Positions 8,031 through 19,156 of a stretch of DNA of 64,000 nt are shown here, in pieces; the stretch's first letter is position 1; every line of letters begins with the position of its first letter. The position numbers were made by a program, and so were the translations under genes. Below the pieces are notes generated by a model. That model searched no databases and had not been told where the DNA came from. It saw only the letters and a program-made list of their open reading frames with translations. This DNA is from Gemmatimonadota bacterium. Lineage in GTDB: Bacteria > Gemmatimonadota > Gemmatimonadetes > Gemmatimonadales > GWC2-71-9. Location: NCBI GenBank assembly GCA_027294455.1, contig JAPULZ010000160.1:1-64000 (forward strand). The letters run 5' to 3'.

Positions 8031-10319
8031 CTAGGTGCCCCGGACCTGGTTCTTTATGGATTCCATGCGTCTGGGAATCGCGTTGAGATATGTGTCTCGC
8101 AGGAGGTCGGTCTCAATCTGAAGAATCCCGCCCGCAAGAACTATCCGAAAGGTACTCTGTTGAGCACCCGCTGTGCCGATCGTGGTAAGGGCGACTCCGT
8201 GCCGGCGGCCGAGCTCCCGCACCGACTCCAGGTCGTGCGCATCGACGGAAAGGATCGCGCGAGCCTGGTCTTCGCCGAACAGCACCTCGTGGGGGGTGAG
8301 CGTTCCCTGAACCGCAGCAAGATGGATGTCGGCCCCGACGGGAGCCACGGCAAAGGGAGGTCCGATGCACGCTTCGGCGAGCGCGACGGCCAACCCGCCG
8401 TCACTGACATCGTGGGCGCTGCGGACAAGCGACTGGTCGGCCAGGTCGCCGAGGAGTGCGATGAGGGCCCGCTCTGCCTGAAGGTCCACCCGGGGCGGCC
8501 CGCCCACGCTGGCGTCCAACACATCCGCCCAATAGGCGGACGCCCCGAGCTGGCCCGTGGTCTCACCCAGCAACACGATGGTACGCTCCGGTGCGGCGAA
8601 GTGTGACGGGACGACCTTGGCGATGTCCCGCAACACGCCCACGACGCCGATGACCGGGGTGGGGAAGATCGCCCCACCGGGGTGCTCATTATAGAAGGAA
8701 ACGTTTCCGCCGGTCACCGGCGTGTTGAGCGCCGTGCACGCCTCGGCGATGCCCCGACACGCCTCCCGGAACTGGAAGAATACCTCGGGTTTTTCCGGGT
8801 TGCCGAAGTTCAGGCAGTTGGTGATGCCCAGCGGCGTTGCGCCGGTACACGCCACGTTGCGGGCGGCCTCGGCGACCGCGGCCTTTCCCCCTTCGTAGGG
8901 GTCCAGCGCGACATAGCGGGCGTTGCAATCCGTGGAGACGGCGATTCCCAGAGACGTGCCGGGAATCGCGATGACGCCGCCGTCGCCCCCGGGCCCCGCC
9001 GCCGTCGCGGCCCGCACCGTGGAGTCGTATTGCTCGAACACCCACCGCTTGCTGGCGATGGTCGGGGCGTCCAGCAATGCCAGCAGGGCATCTTTGGGTT
9101 CCGGATCGGCTGCTTCGGGCGTTTGCCGGCGGGCCGCCGCCAGAGCAGGGTCTTCAGCGGCCTCCGGATGATACACGGGGCAGTCGTCCACGAGGCTTTT
9201 TCCCGGGATCTCGGCCACCGTGACGCCGTCGTGCCGCACACGGTACATCCCGTCGTCGGTGACGTGTCCGATGGGCACGGCCTCCAGTTCCCACTTGGCG
9301 ACGATGGCCTGCACGGCCTCGATACGGTCTTGCGGGGCCACCACCAGCATGCGTTCCTGGGACTCCGAGAGCAGGATCTCGTACGGCGTCATGTCGGGCT
9401 CGCGGGTCGGCACCAGGGCGGTGTCGATCTCGACCCCCACGCCGCCGCGGGCAGCCATTTCGGCCGACGAGGACGTGAGGCCGGCGGCCCCCATGTCCTG
9501 GATCGCGACGATGTGGCCCGAGGCAATGAGCTCGAGGCTGGCCTCGAGCAGGAGTTTCTCGGTGAAGGGATCGGCTACCTGGACCTGGGGGCGCCGTGCT
9601 TCGCTTTGCTCCGTCAACTCCTCCGATGCGAAGGAGGCCCCGTGAATCCCATCGCGGCCGGTGCGTGCCCCCACGGCCAGTAGCGCATTTCCGATGCCCT
9701 CGGCCACCGCCCTGATCAGTTGTTCTTCCTTGAGAATTCCCACACACATGGCGTTGACCAACGGATTCCCGGAATAGGTCGGAGAGAACGCGACCTCCCC
9801 TCCAACAGTGGGAATGCCGACGCAGTTGCCGTAGTCGCCGATGCCCTTGACCGCTCCGGCGAGAAGGTAGCGGTTGCGGGGTTCGCTCAAGGGACCGAAG
9901 CGCAGGCTGTTGAGCAACGCCACCGGGCGCGCCCCCATCGTGAACACGTCCCGGAGGATCCCGCCCACGCCAGTGGCCGCGCCCTGGTAGGGCTCGACCG
10001 CAGTGGGGTGATTGTGCGATTCGATCTTGAAGGCGACCGCCCAGCCGTCCCCGATGCGGAGCACACCGGCGTTCTCTCCCGGGCCTTGCACTACTTGCGG
10101 CCCGGTGGTGGGGAACTGCTTGAGGATGGGTCGGGAGTGTTTATACGAGCAGTGTTCGCTCCACAGCGCCGAGAAGATGCCGAGCTCGGTGAAGGTGGGC
10201 TCCCTGCCGAGTATCGAGCAGATGCGTTCGTACTCGGACTGCCGGAGGCCGTGCCCGCGTACGAGATCTTCAGTGAGTACGGGCTCGCCCGGCAGGGCTT
10301 CAGCCCGCGTCCCCGTCAT
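8031..10319 (-). CDS. purL: Phosphoribosylformylglycinamidine synthase subunit PurL (small type)
   Basis: Synthetase subunit converting FGAR to FGAM with ATP and the ammonia delivered by PurQ. It has 762 residues, the length of the separate-subunit form that needs PurQ and PurS, both encoded just upstream. Features seen: [14 protein letters not shown] near the N terminus, the [15 protein letters not shown] and [20 protein letters not shown] nucleotide-binding motifs, and two AIRS-type halves with a second ATP-fold region around [15 protein letters not shown] longer frame extends 39 codons upstream, but the Met overlapping the zinc-finger gene stop (ATGA) is the natural start. PurL is separated from purQ only by the lipoprotein and zinc-finger genes. 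Confidence 0.97.
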   Translation of the reverse strand: MTGTRAEALPGEPVLTEDLVRGHGLRQSEYERICSILGREPTFTELGIFSALWSEHCSYKHSRPILKQFPTTGPQVVQGPGENAGVLRIGDGWAVAFKIESHNHPTAVEPYQGAATGVGGILRDVFTMGARPVALLNSLRFGPLSEPRNRYLLAGAVKGIGDYGNCVGIPTVGGEVAFSPTYSGNPLVNAMCVGILKEEQLIRAVAEGIGNALLAVGARTGRDGIHGASFASEELTEQSEARRPQVQVADPFTEKLLLEASLELIASGHIVAIQDMGAAGLTSSSAEMAARGGVGVEIDTALVPTREPDMTPYEILLSESQERMLVVAPQDRIEAVQAIVAKWELEAVPIGHVTDDGMYRVRHDGVTVAEIPGKSLVDDCPVYHPEAAEDPALAAARRQTPEAADPEPKDALLALLDAPTIASKRWVFEQYDSTVRAATAAGPGGDGGVIAIPGTSLGIAVSTDCNARYVALDPYEGGKAAVAEAARNVACTGATPLGITNCLNFGNPEKPEVFFQFREACRGIAEACTALNTPVTGGNVSFYNEHPGGAIFPTPVIGVVGVLRDIAKVVPSHFAAPERTIVLLGETTGQLGASAYWADVLDASVGGPPRVDLQAERALIALLGDLADQSLVRSAHDVSDGGLAVALAEACIGPPFAVAPVGADIHLAAVQGTLTPHEVLFGEDQARAILSVDAHDLESVRELGRRHGVALTTIGTAGAQQSTFRIVLAGGILQIETDLLRDTYLNAIPRRMESIKNQVRGT

Positions 10320-10645
10320 CCGGTGTTGCGGGTCTTCTTGCTGCGGACGCCCTGGACGATCGCACCGAACACGCTCGACAGCATGCCTTCTCGATCCCCT
10401 TCGATCAGCTGTTCGACCTCGCCGGCATCGAACCACACGCCGTCACACTGCGTGCAGCGATCGACCTCGAGACCGTGGTATTCCTCGGTGGCCAGATCGT
10501 GTCCGCACTTGGGACATCGCATGTAGTGCGTGTGCCGTTCGGCGGTCGCTTCTTCCTTGGCAGCCTTGGCGCGCCGGGCCTGCAGCAGCTCGGCCTCCTG
10601 GCGCGCGAAATATTCTTCCTCGTTGCGACTCGGCTTATCGGTCAT
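10316..10645 (-). CDS. TFIIB-type zinc-finger protein
   Basis: Cytoplasmic protein of 109 residues. The N-terminal half is charged and probably helical ([19 protein letters not shown]). It is followed by a zf-TFIIB domain: [17 protein letters not shown] and [20 protein letters not shown]. The four cysteines form two CxxC pairs, and the CxGVWFDxGE sequence is the family hallmark. Function is unknown for the family. The gene overlaps the lipoprotein gene before it and purL after it by 4 bases each, so it is translationally tied to purine synthesis. Whether it acts on the Pur enzymes or merely travels with them cannot be told. Confidence 0.85.
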   Translation of the reverse strand: MTDKPSRNEEEYFARQEAELLQARRAKAAKEEATAERHTHYMRCPKCGHDLATEEYHGLEVDRCTQCDGVWFDAGEVEQLIEGDREGMLSSVFGAIVQGVRSKKTRNTG

Positions 10646-11256
10646 CCAATCGCTCCGCTGGTGTCCGCGAATTGAGGGGGAGTGAATTCCGCGACGCGAT
10701 CGGGTGGAGACGACGAGACGCCGGCATAGTTATGGCCGCGGCCCCGTACGATGGCGTCGACGACCTGGCCGTCTTCCAGCAGGACGACGTCGAACGTCCC
10801 GCAGGCGCGCTCGCAGCCGTTGCGATAAAAGAGATAGGTCCGGTTTCGAATATCCCGGCGCACCGCCGGCGCTCCCCACTCCCCAACCACCTCGTCGACG
10901 GTCATGCCGGGACGGACCGTGCCGGTGGCGCTGGGCGTCCATGGGACCTCCCCGGTGTCGTTACTGGAGCGCTGCGCCTGCCTCGAGCGCTGCCTGGCCA
11001 CGGGTCTGGCCACGGGCCGGGGCTCGGGTTGGGGTTCGGGTTCGGGCTCCGCCGCCGGCTCGGGCTGCGGCTGAGGCTGAGGCGTATCCTCGACCTGGGC
11101 CGAATCGGGCGCCGGGGCCGGAGTGGTCGGGGTCGTGTCCTGCGCGGACTCCTCCTGCCCCGCCTGATCGCCCATCTGGTTCAAGAAGGGGATCTTGTCG
11201 CAACCGAGACTGAGCAGCGCCGCCACGGTGACGAGCGTGAGAGACCGTACGTTCAT
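10642..11256 (-). CDS. Predicted lipoprotein with Pro/Glu/Gln linker and BamE/SmpA-like domain
   Basis: Product of 204 residues. A lipoprotein signal ends in LLSLGC, so Cys19 would be lipidated. The next 80 residues are a low-complexity linker of PQ, EP and PA repeats that could span the periplasm or peptidoglycan. The C-terminal part, from TVRPGMTVDEVVGEWGAP, resembles the BamE/SmpA/OmlA fold, whose start typically reads GMTxxxVxxxLGxP. A CERACG pair of cysteines lies in that domain. It sits inside the purine operon between purQ and the zinc-finger gene with 4-base overlaps on both sides. An envelope role is inferred from the fold only; no link to purines is evident. Confidence 0.75.
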   Translation of the reverse strand: MNVRSLTLVTVAALLSLGCDKIPFLNQMGDQAGQEESAQDTTPTTPAPAPDSAQVEDTPQPQPQPEPAAEPEPEPQPEPRPVARPVARQRSRQAQRSSNDTGEVPWTPSATGTVRPGMTVDEVVGEWGAPAVRRDIRNRTYLFYRNGCERACGTFDVVLLEDGQVVDAIVRGRGHNYAGVSSSPPDRVAEFTPPQFADTSGAIG

Positions 11257-11936
11257 GTGGAGCCTCCTCTGGAGAGCCCTACGCTCATGAGCACCGACTC
11301 GAACACTTTGGCGCCCTCCGATTCTCCCACCGTCGGGTGGGCCGCCCGCTCCGGGTGGGGCATCATCGCCACCACGTTGCCCGCGGTGTTTACGATCCCG
11401 GCGATGGAGTTCACCGACCCGTTGGGGTTCTCGGTCGCATACCGCATCACCACCCGACCCTCACTCTCCAGCTCCGCAACCGTATCGGGGGACGCCACAT
11501 AGCGCCCTTCGCCATGCGCGATCGGTACCCGAAAGATAGCACCCTTTTGATACGCGTTGGTGAACGGCGTCACGGTATTTTCGATCCGGACCGCCACCGG
11601 TCGGGACAGGAAAAGTTGGCCGGCGTTGCGCATGAGGGCCCCTGGAAGCAGGCCTGCCTCGCAGAGGACCTGAAATCCGTTACAGATCCCGAGGACAGGC
11701 ATCCCGGCCCGGGCCGCCTCGGCAACCGCCGTCATGACGGGGCTGAAGCGGGCGATCGCCCCCGCCCGGAGGTGGTCGCCATAGGCGAATCCCCCGGGGA
11801 TCATGACCGCATCGGCGTCTCGGAGATCGGTGTCTCGATGCCAGACTTCGTAGGAGTCCGCTCCCGCAGCCCGGGCGGCTCGAAGGGTATCTTCGTCGCA
11901 GTTGGACCCCGGAAAGCGCACGACGGCCACCCGCAT
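11253..11936 (-). CDS. purQ: Phosphoribosylformylglycinamidine synthase glutaminase subunit
   Basis: Class-I glutamine amidotransferase that feeds ammonia to PurL. It has 227 residues. MRVAVVRFPGSNCDED is the PurQ opening, and GICNGFQVL holds nucleophile Cys85. Near the C terminus, MMPHPERAAHP supplies the His and Glu of the triad. The frame is open 22 codons further upstream, but that part lies inside purS. The ATG in the TGATG junction with purS is the family start. It forms the PurLQS complex with its two neighbours. Confidence 0.96.
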   Translation of the reverse strand: MRVAVVRFPGSNCDEDTLRAARAAGADSYEVWHRDTDLRDADAVMIPGGFAYGDHLRAGAIARFSPVMTAVAEAARAGMPVLGICNGFQVLCEAGLLPGALMRNAGQLFLSRPVAVRIENTVTPFTNAYQKGAIFRVPIAHGEGRYVASPDTVAELESEGRVVMRYATENPNGSVNSIAGIVNTAGNVVAMMPHPERAAHPTVGESEGAKVFESVLMSVGLSRGGST

Positions 11937-12193
11937 CAGGCGGCCTCCGTCACCCGGATGGTGAAATCCTCGGTCACCGGATTCGCTAGCAACCGGTCGC
12001 ACATGGCCCGGGCATCTCGCTCCGCCACGGCCTCATCCGGCCGATCGAGGTGAAAGGCCAGGGCCTTGCCCACCCGAACGTCCTCCAGGCCCTCGAAGCC
12101 CAACGCATTGAGGGCCTGCTCCACCGCCTGCCCTTGGGGGTCCAGCAAGGACGGGCGGGGCATTACGCGAACGAGGATTTCGAATCGTGTCAT
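11936..12193 (-). CDS. purS: Phosphoribosylformylglycinamidine synthase subunit PurS
   Basis: Small dimeric scaffold that channels ammonia between PurQ and PurL. The product has 85 residues, typical for PurS. The opening MTRFEILVRVMPRPSLLDPQ and the central LGFEGLEDVRVGKALAFHL match the family. It shares its stop with the purQ start (TGATG) and follows pssA by 26 bases, one of the few real gaps in this operon. Confidence 0.95.
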   Translation of the reverse strand: MTRFEILVRVMPRPSLLDPQGQAVEQALNALGFEGLEDVRVGKALAFHLDRPDEAVAERDARAMCDRLLANPVTEDFTIRVTEAA

Positions 12194-12219
12194 GGGGTCC
12201 GTAGAGAGTATTTCGTGAG

Positions 12220-13044
12220 CTACTGCGCTTCACGTGGTTGTCGCTCCGTGTCGTGTAGTCTCAGGGGCGCCGCCTTGTCGTCCTGCTCGCTGTCGTCGTC
12301 GCCGCGCTCGAGTATCCCAAGCACGACCCAGCGGCCGAGCCCGTAGCCCACGTAGGCGATGCCGAGGGGAAAGAAGAAAATGTCGCGGTTGACTACGCCG
12401 AACCACAGTACGATGAGGTGCACCCCGAGGCCCGCCAGACCCCGGGCCGACCGGACGCCGATCCGGGGGAGCCGGGCGTACTGGACGTTGCTCACCATGA
12501 CCACCCCGAGACCGATGATCAGAAAAATCATGATCTGCGACCAGGGAAGTGACGCGAGCTGGAACTGATAAAAATTCGTCTGCGTGAACGGGTAGTACAC
12601 GGCCAGGGTCAAGCCGGCGGCGGTGGAGGGCAGTCCCGAAAAATGGCGCCCGTGCTCGTCCCCGCTGTGGAGGTTGTAGCGGGCCAAACGCAGCGCGACG
12701 CACACCGTGAACGCGTATGAGAAGACCCACGCGAAGGATCCCTCACCCTGAAAGAGCAAGAAGAACATGAGCACGCCCGGGGCGACGCCGAAGCTGACCA
12801 GGTCGACCAGCGAGTCCAGTTCGGCGCCGAATGCCGAGCCGGTCTTGCTCACCCGGGCCGAGACCCCATCGAGCGTGTCCATGATGCCCGCGATGACGAT
12901 CCACCAGCTGGCGCGGTAGAAATCCCCCTGGGCCGCCAGCACCATGGACCAGAATCCGAAAAACAAGTTGGCGAGCGTAAACAAGCTGGGCACGACGACA
13001 ACCACGCGCCGCACGTTCCGTTTACCGCGTTGGCGTTTTCTCAT
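12220..13044 (-). CDS. pssA: CDP-diacylglycerol-serine O-phosphatidyltransferase
   Basis: Membrane enzyme making phosphatidylserine from CDP-diacylglycerol and serine. The product has 274 residues with several hydrophobic helices. The CDP-alcohol phosphotransferase signature DG-x2-AR-x8-G-x3-D-x3-D is complete, reading MDTLDGVSARVSKTG and then FGAELDSLVD. The basic N terminus ([13 protein letters not shown]) and the hydrophilic tail should be cytoplasmic. An in-frame ATG 9 bases upstream is also possible. The chosen start makes the ATGA overlap with psd that is standard in this operon. Together with psd it gives the two-step PE route. Confidence 0.94.
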   Translation of the reverse strand: MRKRQRGKRNVRRVVVVVPSLFTLANLFFGFWSMVLAAQGDFYRASWWIVIAGIMDTLDGVSARVSKTGSAFGAELDSLVDLVSFGVAPGVLMFFLLFQGEGSFAWVFSYAFTVCVALRLARYNLHSGDEHGRHFSGLPSTAAGLTLAVYYPFTQTNFYQFQLASLPWSQIMIFLIIGLGVVMVSNVQYARLPRIGVRSARGLAGLGVHLIVLWFGVVNRDIFFFPLGIAYVGYGLGRWVVLGILERGDDDSEQDDKAAPLRLHDTERQPREAQ

Positions 13045-13688
13045 GACGGCCACTGCGCAAGAACCGTGGTGCCGGCCACGCTGCGATCGCCGAGTTTCAC
13101 ACGAACCTGTGCGTCGGGCGGCAAGAACGTATCGACACGGGACCCGAACCGGATGAGGCCCAACCGTTGCCCCTGCTGCACCTCATCACCGGGGACGTGG
13201 TCGGTCACGATGCGCCTGGCAACCAACCCGGCGATCTGCCGGATCAAGAGCGGGCCGCGAGGGGTGCGGATTCCCAAGGACATGCGTTCGTTTTCTGTAC
13301 TGGCCTTGTCGAGGGTGGCGTTGAAGAACTTGCCGGGCCGGTAGTCGCGGTACTCCACCGTGCCGGCGGCCGGATGCCGGTTCACGTGGACGTTGAAGAC
13401 GTTCATGAACACGGAGATCTTCAGCGCGCGTCCTTGAACATATTCCGGCTCGTCAACCACTGCAATGCTCACCACCTTGCCGTCGGCCGGCGCAATCACG
13501 AGCTGCGCGTCGCGTGGGCCGGAACGCTCCGGGTTCCGAAAGAACAACGGAACCCAGATGGCGATCGGCGTCCACGCCGCCGCCGCAATCCACCAGGCTC
13601 CCCCCATCACCCACGCCACGGCCACCACCCCCACGAGGAGGGCAAGGCCGATGACGATGAACGGCGTTCCTTCTGGCGCGATCTTCAT
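13041..13688 (-). CDS. psd: Phosphatidylserine decarboxylase proenzyme (short, PSD-A type)
   Basis: Makes phosphatidylethanolamine from phosphatidylserine. The product has 215 residues, the short type lacking the long N-terminal extension of the E. coli enzyme. Two hydrophobic segments at about residues 10-30 and 33-50 anchor it. Conserved blocks include VIAPADGKV and [16 protein letters not shown]. The self-cleavage site is Gly182-Ser183 in IRFGSRVD, where the serine becomes the pyruvoyl group. The frame is open 38 codons upstream within purC, but the Met in the ATGA overlap with purC starts the family sequence. Confidence 0.95.
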   Translation of the reverse strand: MKIAPEGTPFIVIGLALLVGVVAVAWVMGGAWWIAAAAWTPIAIWVPLFFRNPERSGPRDAQLVIAPADGKVVSIAVVDEPEYVQGRALKISVFMNVFNVHVNRHPAAGTVEYRDYRPGKFFNATLDKASTENERMSLGIRTPRGPLLIRQIAGLVARRIVTDHVPGDEVQQGQRLGLIRFGSRVDTFLPPDAQVRVKLGDRSVAGTTVLAQWPS

Positions 13689-14611
13689 ATGCCGCTCGGG
13701 AGTGGCTCTCCGGTGATGCGGCGATACGCGTCGACGTATCGGTCGCTGGTGATCTGCACGGTCTCTGGCGTGAGGGGCGGCGGCGGCGGCGTGGCATCCC
13801 ATGCTCCGGCCCGGCGCAGGCCGTCGAGGTAGTCGCGCAATGGTTGCTTGTCGAAACTCTGCTGCCCACGGCCCGATTCGTAATCGTCTGCCGGCCAGAA
13901 GCGTGAGGAATCGGGCGTCAATACCTCATCGATCAGGATCAACTCGCCGTCGGCCGTGTGCCCGAACTCGAATTTCGTGTCGGCGATGATGATACCCCGC
14001 TCGGCGGCCTGCTCGCGTCCCGCAAGGTACAGCGCCAGGCTGCGGGATCGCAGGGTCTCGGTGAGTTCGTCGCCGAGAGCATTCCGCACGTGCTCGATGG
14101 TGACGTTCTCGTCGTGACCGGTCTCGGCTTTTGTAGCCGGGGAAAAGATGGGCGGGTCGAGCCTGTCGGATTCAACGAGCCCCGCCGGGAGTGCTTCGCC
14201 CGCCAAGGTGCCGCTGGCCGCATACTCCTTCCACGCGGACCCGGAGAGGTAGCCGCGTACCACGCACTCGAACGCCAGGGGTGTGGTTCGCCGTGCCAGC
14301 ATCGCCCGGCCGATCAGGGTGTTCTCGTGGCCGGCGAGGGCGGGGCACTGCTCCACGATCTCCGCGGCGTCCGTCGTGATGAAATGGCTCGGCGTGATCG
14401 ACGCCAGCGCCCGAAACCAGAAAGCGCTCAGCTGTGTGAGCACCGCGCCCTTGTGCGGAATCGGCTCGTCCATGACGACGTCGAACGCGCTGATGCGATC
14501 GCTCGTGACGAGGAGGACCGCGTCGTCGTCGACGGCGTACACCTCGCGGACCTTCCCCTGCCGGAGTAACGGGAGCGGCAGCGTGCTTTTCAGCAGAGAA
14601 TCTGTCGTCAT
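13685..14611 (-). CDS. purC: Phosphoribosylaminoimidazole-succinocarboxamide synthase
   Basis: Joins aspartate to CAIR with ATP in purine synthesis. The product has 308 residues, the longer yeast-like length rather than the 240-residue short form. Motifs seen are [56 protein letters not shown] and [19 protein letters not shown]. These include the SAICAR synthase signatures and acid residues for Mg-ATP. It overlaps purB and psd by ATGA at its two ends. The carboxylase purE/purK and purD, purM and purN are not in this window. Confidence 0.97.
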   Translation of the reverse strand: MTTDSLLKSTLPLPLLRQGKVREVYAVDDDAVLLVTSDRISAFDVVMDEPIPHKGAVLTQLSAFWFRALASITPSHFITTDAAEIVEQCPALAGHENTLIGRAMLARRTTPLAFECVVRGYLSGSAWKEYAASGTLAGEALPAGLVESDRLDPPIFSPATKAETGHDENVTIEHVRNALGDELTETLRSRSLALYLAGREQAAERGIIIADTKFEFGHTADGELILIDEVLTPDSSRFWPADDYESGRGQQSFDKQPLRDYLDGLRRAGAWDATPPPPPLTPETVQITSDRYVDAYRRITGEPLPSGI

Positions 14612-16037
14612 ACGGTGATCTCGGCCTGTTCGGCGGTGAATTGTTCGAGGCTGTCCAATACGTCCGCAAGCGGGCCGTCGGTGAACTCGACCACCTGCTC
14701 CGGTGACCGGCCCACAAAAGTCGCGGGATCGAGCTCGGCCTGCAAAGTGGCCCGATCGATATTGGCGAAGCCACTGTGGCTGGCCAGGCGATCGAGGAGA
14801 TTGTTCTCGGATCCGTGCTCCATGGCATCACTGACGGCCCAGCTCTCTCGTCTGATGACCTCGTGGAGGTCCTGGCGGTCTCCCCCGGCCTTGACGCCGA
14901 GCATCAGCCAGCGCTCCGTGGCCATGAAGGGCATCACGCGTTCTACGTTGCGGCGCGTGGTGGCGGGCCGCACCTCGAGGCCGCCGGCCACGTTGGCGGC
15001 CAGGATGAGCACGGCGTCGGCGCCTAGGAAGGCTTCGGGCAAGACCATGCGGCGGTTGGCACTGTCGTCCAGCGTTCGCTCGAGCCACTGCGTTGCCGAC
15101 GTGTACGCGGTGTTCTCCCCCAACGCGATCACGTAACGGGCCAGCGAGCAAATGCGTTCGCAGCGCATCGGATTGCGCTTGTAGGGCATGGCGCTCGACC
15201 CGATCTGCTCCGGCTCGACGGGCTCCAGCAACTCTCCCTCGTGCTGCAACAGGCGTACGTCCGTGGCCATCTTCGCTGCGGACTGGGCGACTTGCGAGAG
15301 CAGATCGAGGGCGCGGCTGTCGAGCTTGCGGGTGTAGGTCTGGCCTGTCACCCCGAGGCTCGTCTCGAACCCGAACGCTTGGGCAAGGCGGCGGTCGAGT
15401 TCGCGGACTTTCTCGTGATCTCCACTGAAGAGGTCGAGGTAGCTCGCCTGCGTCCCCGTGGTGCCCTTGCATCCCCGGAACGGCATGTCGCGCACCGCGT
15501 CGCGCATGGCCGCCGCGTCCAGCATGAAATCCTGCAGCCATAGCGTGGCGCGCTTGCCGACGGTGGTGAGTTGTGCAGGCTGGAAATGGGTGTATGCCAC
15601 CGTCGGGACGGTGCGGTGCTCGAGCGCGAACGTTCGCAACGCGTGCAGGGTGGCTACGGTGCGACCGATGAGCGCGCGTAGCGATTCGCGCAGCAATACC
15701 AACTCGGCGTTGTCCGTCACGAAGGCACTGGTGGCACCCAAATGAATGAAGGGCCGGGCGGCCGGCGCCTGATCGCCGAAGTGGTGCACGTGGGCCATGA
15801 CGTCGTGCCGAAAGCGATTCTCGTATTCGCGGACGGCCTCCAAATCGGCCGTGTCGAGCTGGGCGCGCATCGCGGCGATGGCATCGTCGGGGATGTCGAC
15901 GCCGAGTCGCTTCTCCTCCTCGGCGAGGGCCAACCAGAGCCGGCGCCACAACCCCGCGCGCCGTCGCGCTCCCCACAGTTCTTGCATGGCCCGGGAGGCG
16001 TAGCGGGTGCCGAGGGGCGATTGATAGGTCTCGCCCG

Positions 16038-16041
<4 letters not shown>
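14608..16041 (-). CDS. purB: Adenylosuccinate lyase
   Basis: Acts twice in purine synthesis: releasing fumarate from SAICAR, and from adenylosuccinate to give AMP. The product has 477 residues of the fumarase/aspartase fold. The flexible signature loop reads [16 protein letters not shown], containing the catalytic serine. [12 protein letters not shown] and [20 protein letters not shown] are the other two conserved regions. The opening SPLGTRYAS marks the correct start. It follows the HtrA-like gene with a 4-base overlap. Product release supplies substrate for purC-derived SAICAR, made by the next gene. Confidence 0.97.
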
Positions 16042-17440
<1,399 letters not shown>

Positions 17441-17465
<25 letters not shown>

Positions 17466-18271
17466 GGGGTGGCGACACGAAGGCCGTCAACGAAGTCATT
17501 GATTCGACGCAATGCGGGCTCCTGGTAAAGCGCTCCGACCATGTACAGGCCCTCCGATGGGGCAGGGGGGCTCGCCTCCGTATTGTTCGCGGCGCCGAGC
17601 AGAGCCGCGATGTCATCCGGCGGTCGCTTCCCCAGCCCCACATCCACCATCACCCCCACCAGAAATCGCACCATTCGGTACAGGAAGCGATTCGCCTGGA
17701 TATGGAAAATAAACCCTTCCGCATTCGGTCGCTGCTGCCATTCGGAGGCGACGACGTGGCATCGATAATGGGGTTTTTCTTGGCCCACCGAGGAAAAACT
17801 TCGAAAATCGTGCTCGCCGACAAACAGGCCCGCCGCTGCCTGGAGCCGCTCGAAGTCGACGGTGTCGCCCAGGTCCCACTCGAAGGGTCGCCGAAAGGGC
17901 GAGGCGGCATCGCGGTCGCAGCCCAGCAGGTAACGGTAGCGTCTCGCCACGGCGTTTTTGCGGGCGTTGAAGCCGGGCGGCGCCTCTCCGACCAGGGCAA
18001 TCCAGAGGTCCTGTGGCGTGACCGCGTTCAGCGCCCGAAGGAGCTCCCGGGAGGTCCACTTGTCAGGAACCCCGAAGCTGGCCACCTGGCCGAGGGCGTG
18101 GACCCCCGCGTCGGTTCGCCCGGCGGCGTGGATGGTGCGATGACTGCCGGTGATCCGCTCGAGTCCGTCCTCCAGCACCCCTTGGACGGTCCGTTGCTCC
18201 GGTTGACGCTGCCAGCCGGCAAAGCCGCCACCGTCGTATTGGATGATGGCGAAGTGGGTCTGATCTGCCAT
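17441..18271 (-). CDS. truA: tRNA pseudouridine(38-40) synthase
   Basis: Makes pseudouridine at positions 38-40 of tRNA anticodon arms. The product has 276 residues. Family motifs are IQYDGGGFAGWQRQ at the start, AAGRTDAGVHALGQVA with catalytic Asp54, and ANRFLYRMVRFLVG near the C terminus. The C-terminal 30 residues continue past the usual end and overlap the protease gene. It starts 28 bases after lexA with no visible terminator between them, so it is probably cotranscribed with lexA. Confidence 0.95.
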
Positions 18272-18299
18272 GTGGGGTGAAGCTACAGCTTTTCCGGCG

Positions 18300-18908
18300 T
18301 CAATACCTCCGGATGACCCCGACCACGACCCCCTGCACCAACACGTCGTCCTCGTGAGCTCGGAGAGGCGGCAGCTTCTCGTTGGCGGGTTGGAGCCGAA
18401 TCCATCCGTCGGCCTCGCGGTAGAATCGCTTTACGGTGGCCGAGGTTCCGTCGATCAGCGCGATCACCATTTCGCCGTTCTCGGCCGTATTGCGGGAGTT
18501 CACCACCACCAGATCGCCGTCTTGGATATGCTCGTCGATCATCGAGTCGCCCCGCACCTTCAGGACGTAGCTGGATCCCCGGCGCGGAATGAGGGCGTCG
18601 GGAACGGCAATGGTCTCCGGGGTGGTGACGGCCTCGATGGGAAGCCCGGCCGCGACCTCGCCGAGCAACGGAAGCTCGGTGGCGTTGGCCCGGCCGGGCT
18701 CAGGCGCCAGCTCGATGGCCCGAGACTCGTTGTGGCTGCGCCGGATGAAGCCCTTGTTCTCCAGGTTGGTCAGGTGTTCGTGGACCGTGGCCAGGCTACT
18801 GAAGGAAAAGTGCTGCGCAATCTCCTCGAACGATGGAGCATACTGGTGGTCCTCGATGTACTCTGTCAGGTAATCCAGTATTTCGCGCTGGCGTCTGGTG
18901 AGTGGCAT
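18300..18908 (-). CDS. lexA: LexA repressor (SOS response)
   Basis: DNA-damage repressor and self-cleaving peptidase, 202 residues. The N-terminal winged helix (MPLTRRQREILDYLTEYIE) is followed by the S24 peptidase domain. The scissile bond is Ala87-Gly88 in GEVAAGLP. The Ser-Lys dyad is Ser122 (RGDSMIDEHI) and Lys160 (SATVKRF). All parts needed for RecA-stimulated autocleavage are intact. An AGAGGA Shine-Dalgarno sequence lies 7-12 bases upstream. A good sigma-70-type promoter with an inverted repeat at the start site suggests autoregulation. It is the first gene of the long minus-strand block ending with ppdK. Confidence 0.96.
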   Translation of the reverse strand: MPLTRRQREILDYLTEYIEDHQYAPSFEEIAQHFSFSSLATVHEHLTNLENKGFIRRSHNESRAIELAPEPGRANATELPLLGEVAAGLPIEAVTTPETIAVPDALIPRRGSSYVLKVRGDSMIDEHIQDGDLVVVNSRNTAENGEMVIALIDGTSATVKRFYREADGWIRLQPANEKLPPLRAHEDDVLVQGVVVGVIRRY

Positions 18909-18918
18909 TGTTTATCCT

Positions 18919-18942
18919 CTTCGGACCGAAAGTAATCCGAAG
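18919..18942. promoter_or_regulatory. Candidate LexA operator (inverted repeat)
   Basis: A perfect 7-bp inverted repeat, CTTCGGA-N10-TCCGAAG, covers the predicted transcription start of lexA. Further TTCGG words occur upstream on the same strand, between and beside the promoter boxes. The position is ideal for autorepression, and the sequence differs from the E. coli CTG-N10-CAG and Bacillus CGAAC-N4-GTTCG boxes. LexA sites vary by phylum, so this is inference from position. Confidence 0.5.
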
Positions 18943-18944
18943 CC

Positions 18945-18973
18945 AGTATACCCGAACACACCCCGAAATGCAA
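18945..18973 (-). promoter_or_regulatory. lexA promoter (-35 TTGCAT, 17-bp spacer, -10 TATACT)
   Basis: On the minus strand TTGCAT (18973-18968) and TATACT (18950-18945) are separated by exactly 17 bp, the best sigma-70-like promoter noticed in the window. Transcription would begin near 18938, giving a leader of about 30 bases before the lexA ATG. It may drive the whole downstream purine/PE block. Confidence 0.65.
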
Positions 18974-19074
18974 TGGTGGGGCGGGGGTCGTGCCCAGGGG
19001 CGGCCGGTGGAGGGTGAATCGCCTGGGTCGCCCGCAAAGGCCCTACGGGGTACGATTTTACGACGATGCAACAT

Positions 19075-19080
19075 TATATT
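19075..19080 (+). promoter_or_regulatory. Possible -10 box (TATATT) for the HEAT/HD-GYP/MCP operon
   Basis: The only AT-rich patch between lexA and the next plus-strand gene contains TATATT, with a poor -35 (TACGAT) 18 bp upstream. It lies inside the near-palindrome ACATTATATTGT, which could be an operator. Support is weak. Confidence 0.25.
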
Positions 19081-19156
19081 GTATGCCCCTCGAAGGCCGG
19101 TCCTCATCTTGGAAGCGTAACGGGTTACCTGCGGGCGGCCGCCTCAACCGGGGTCG

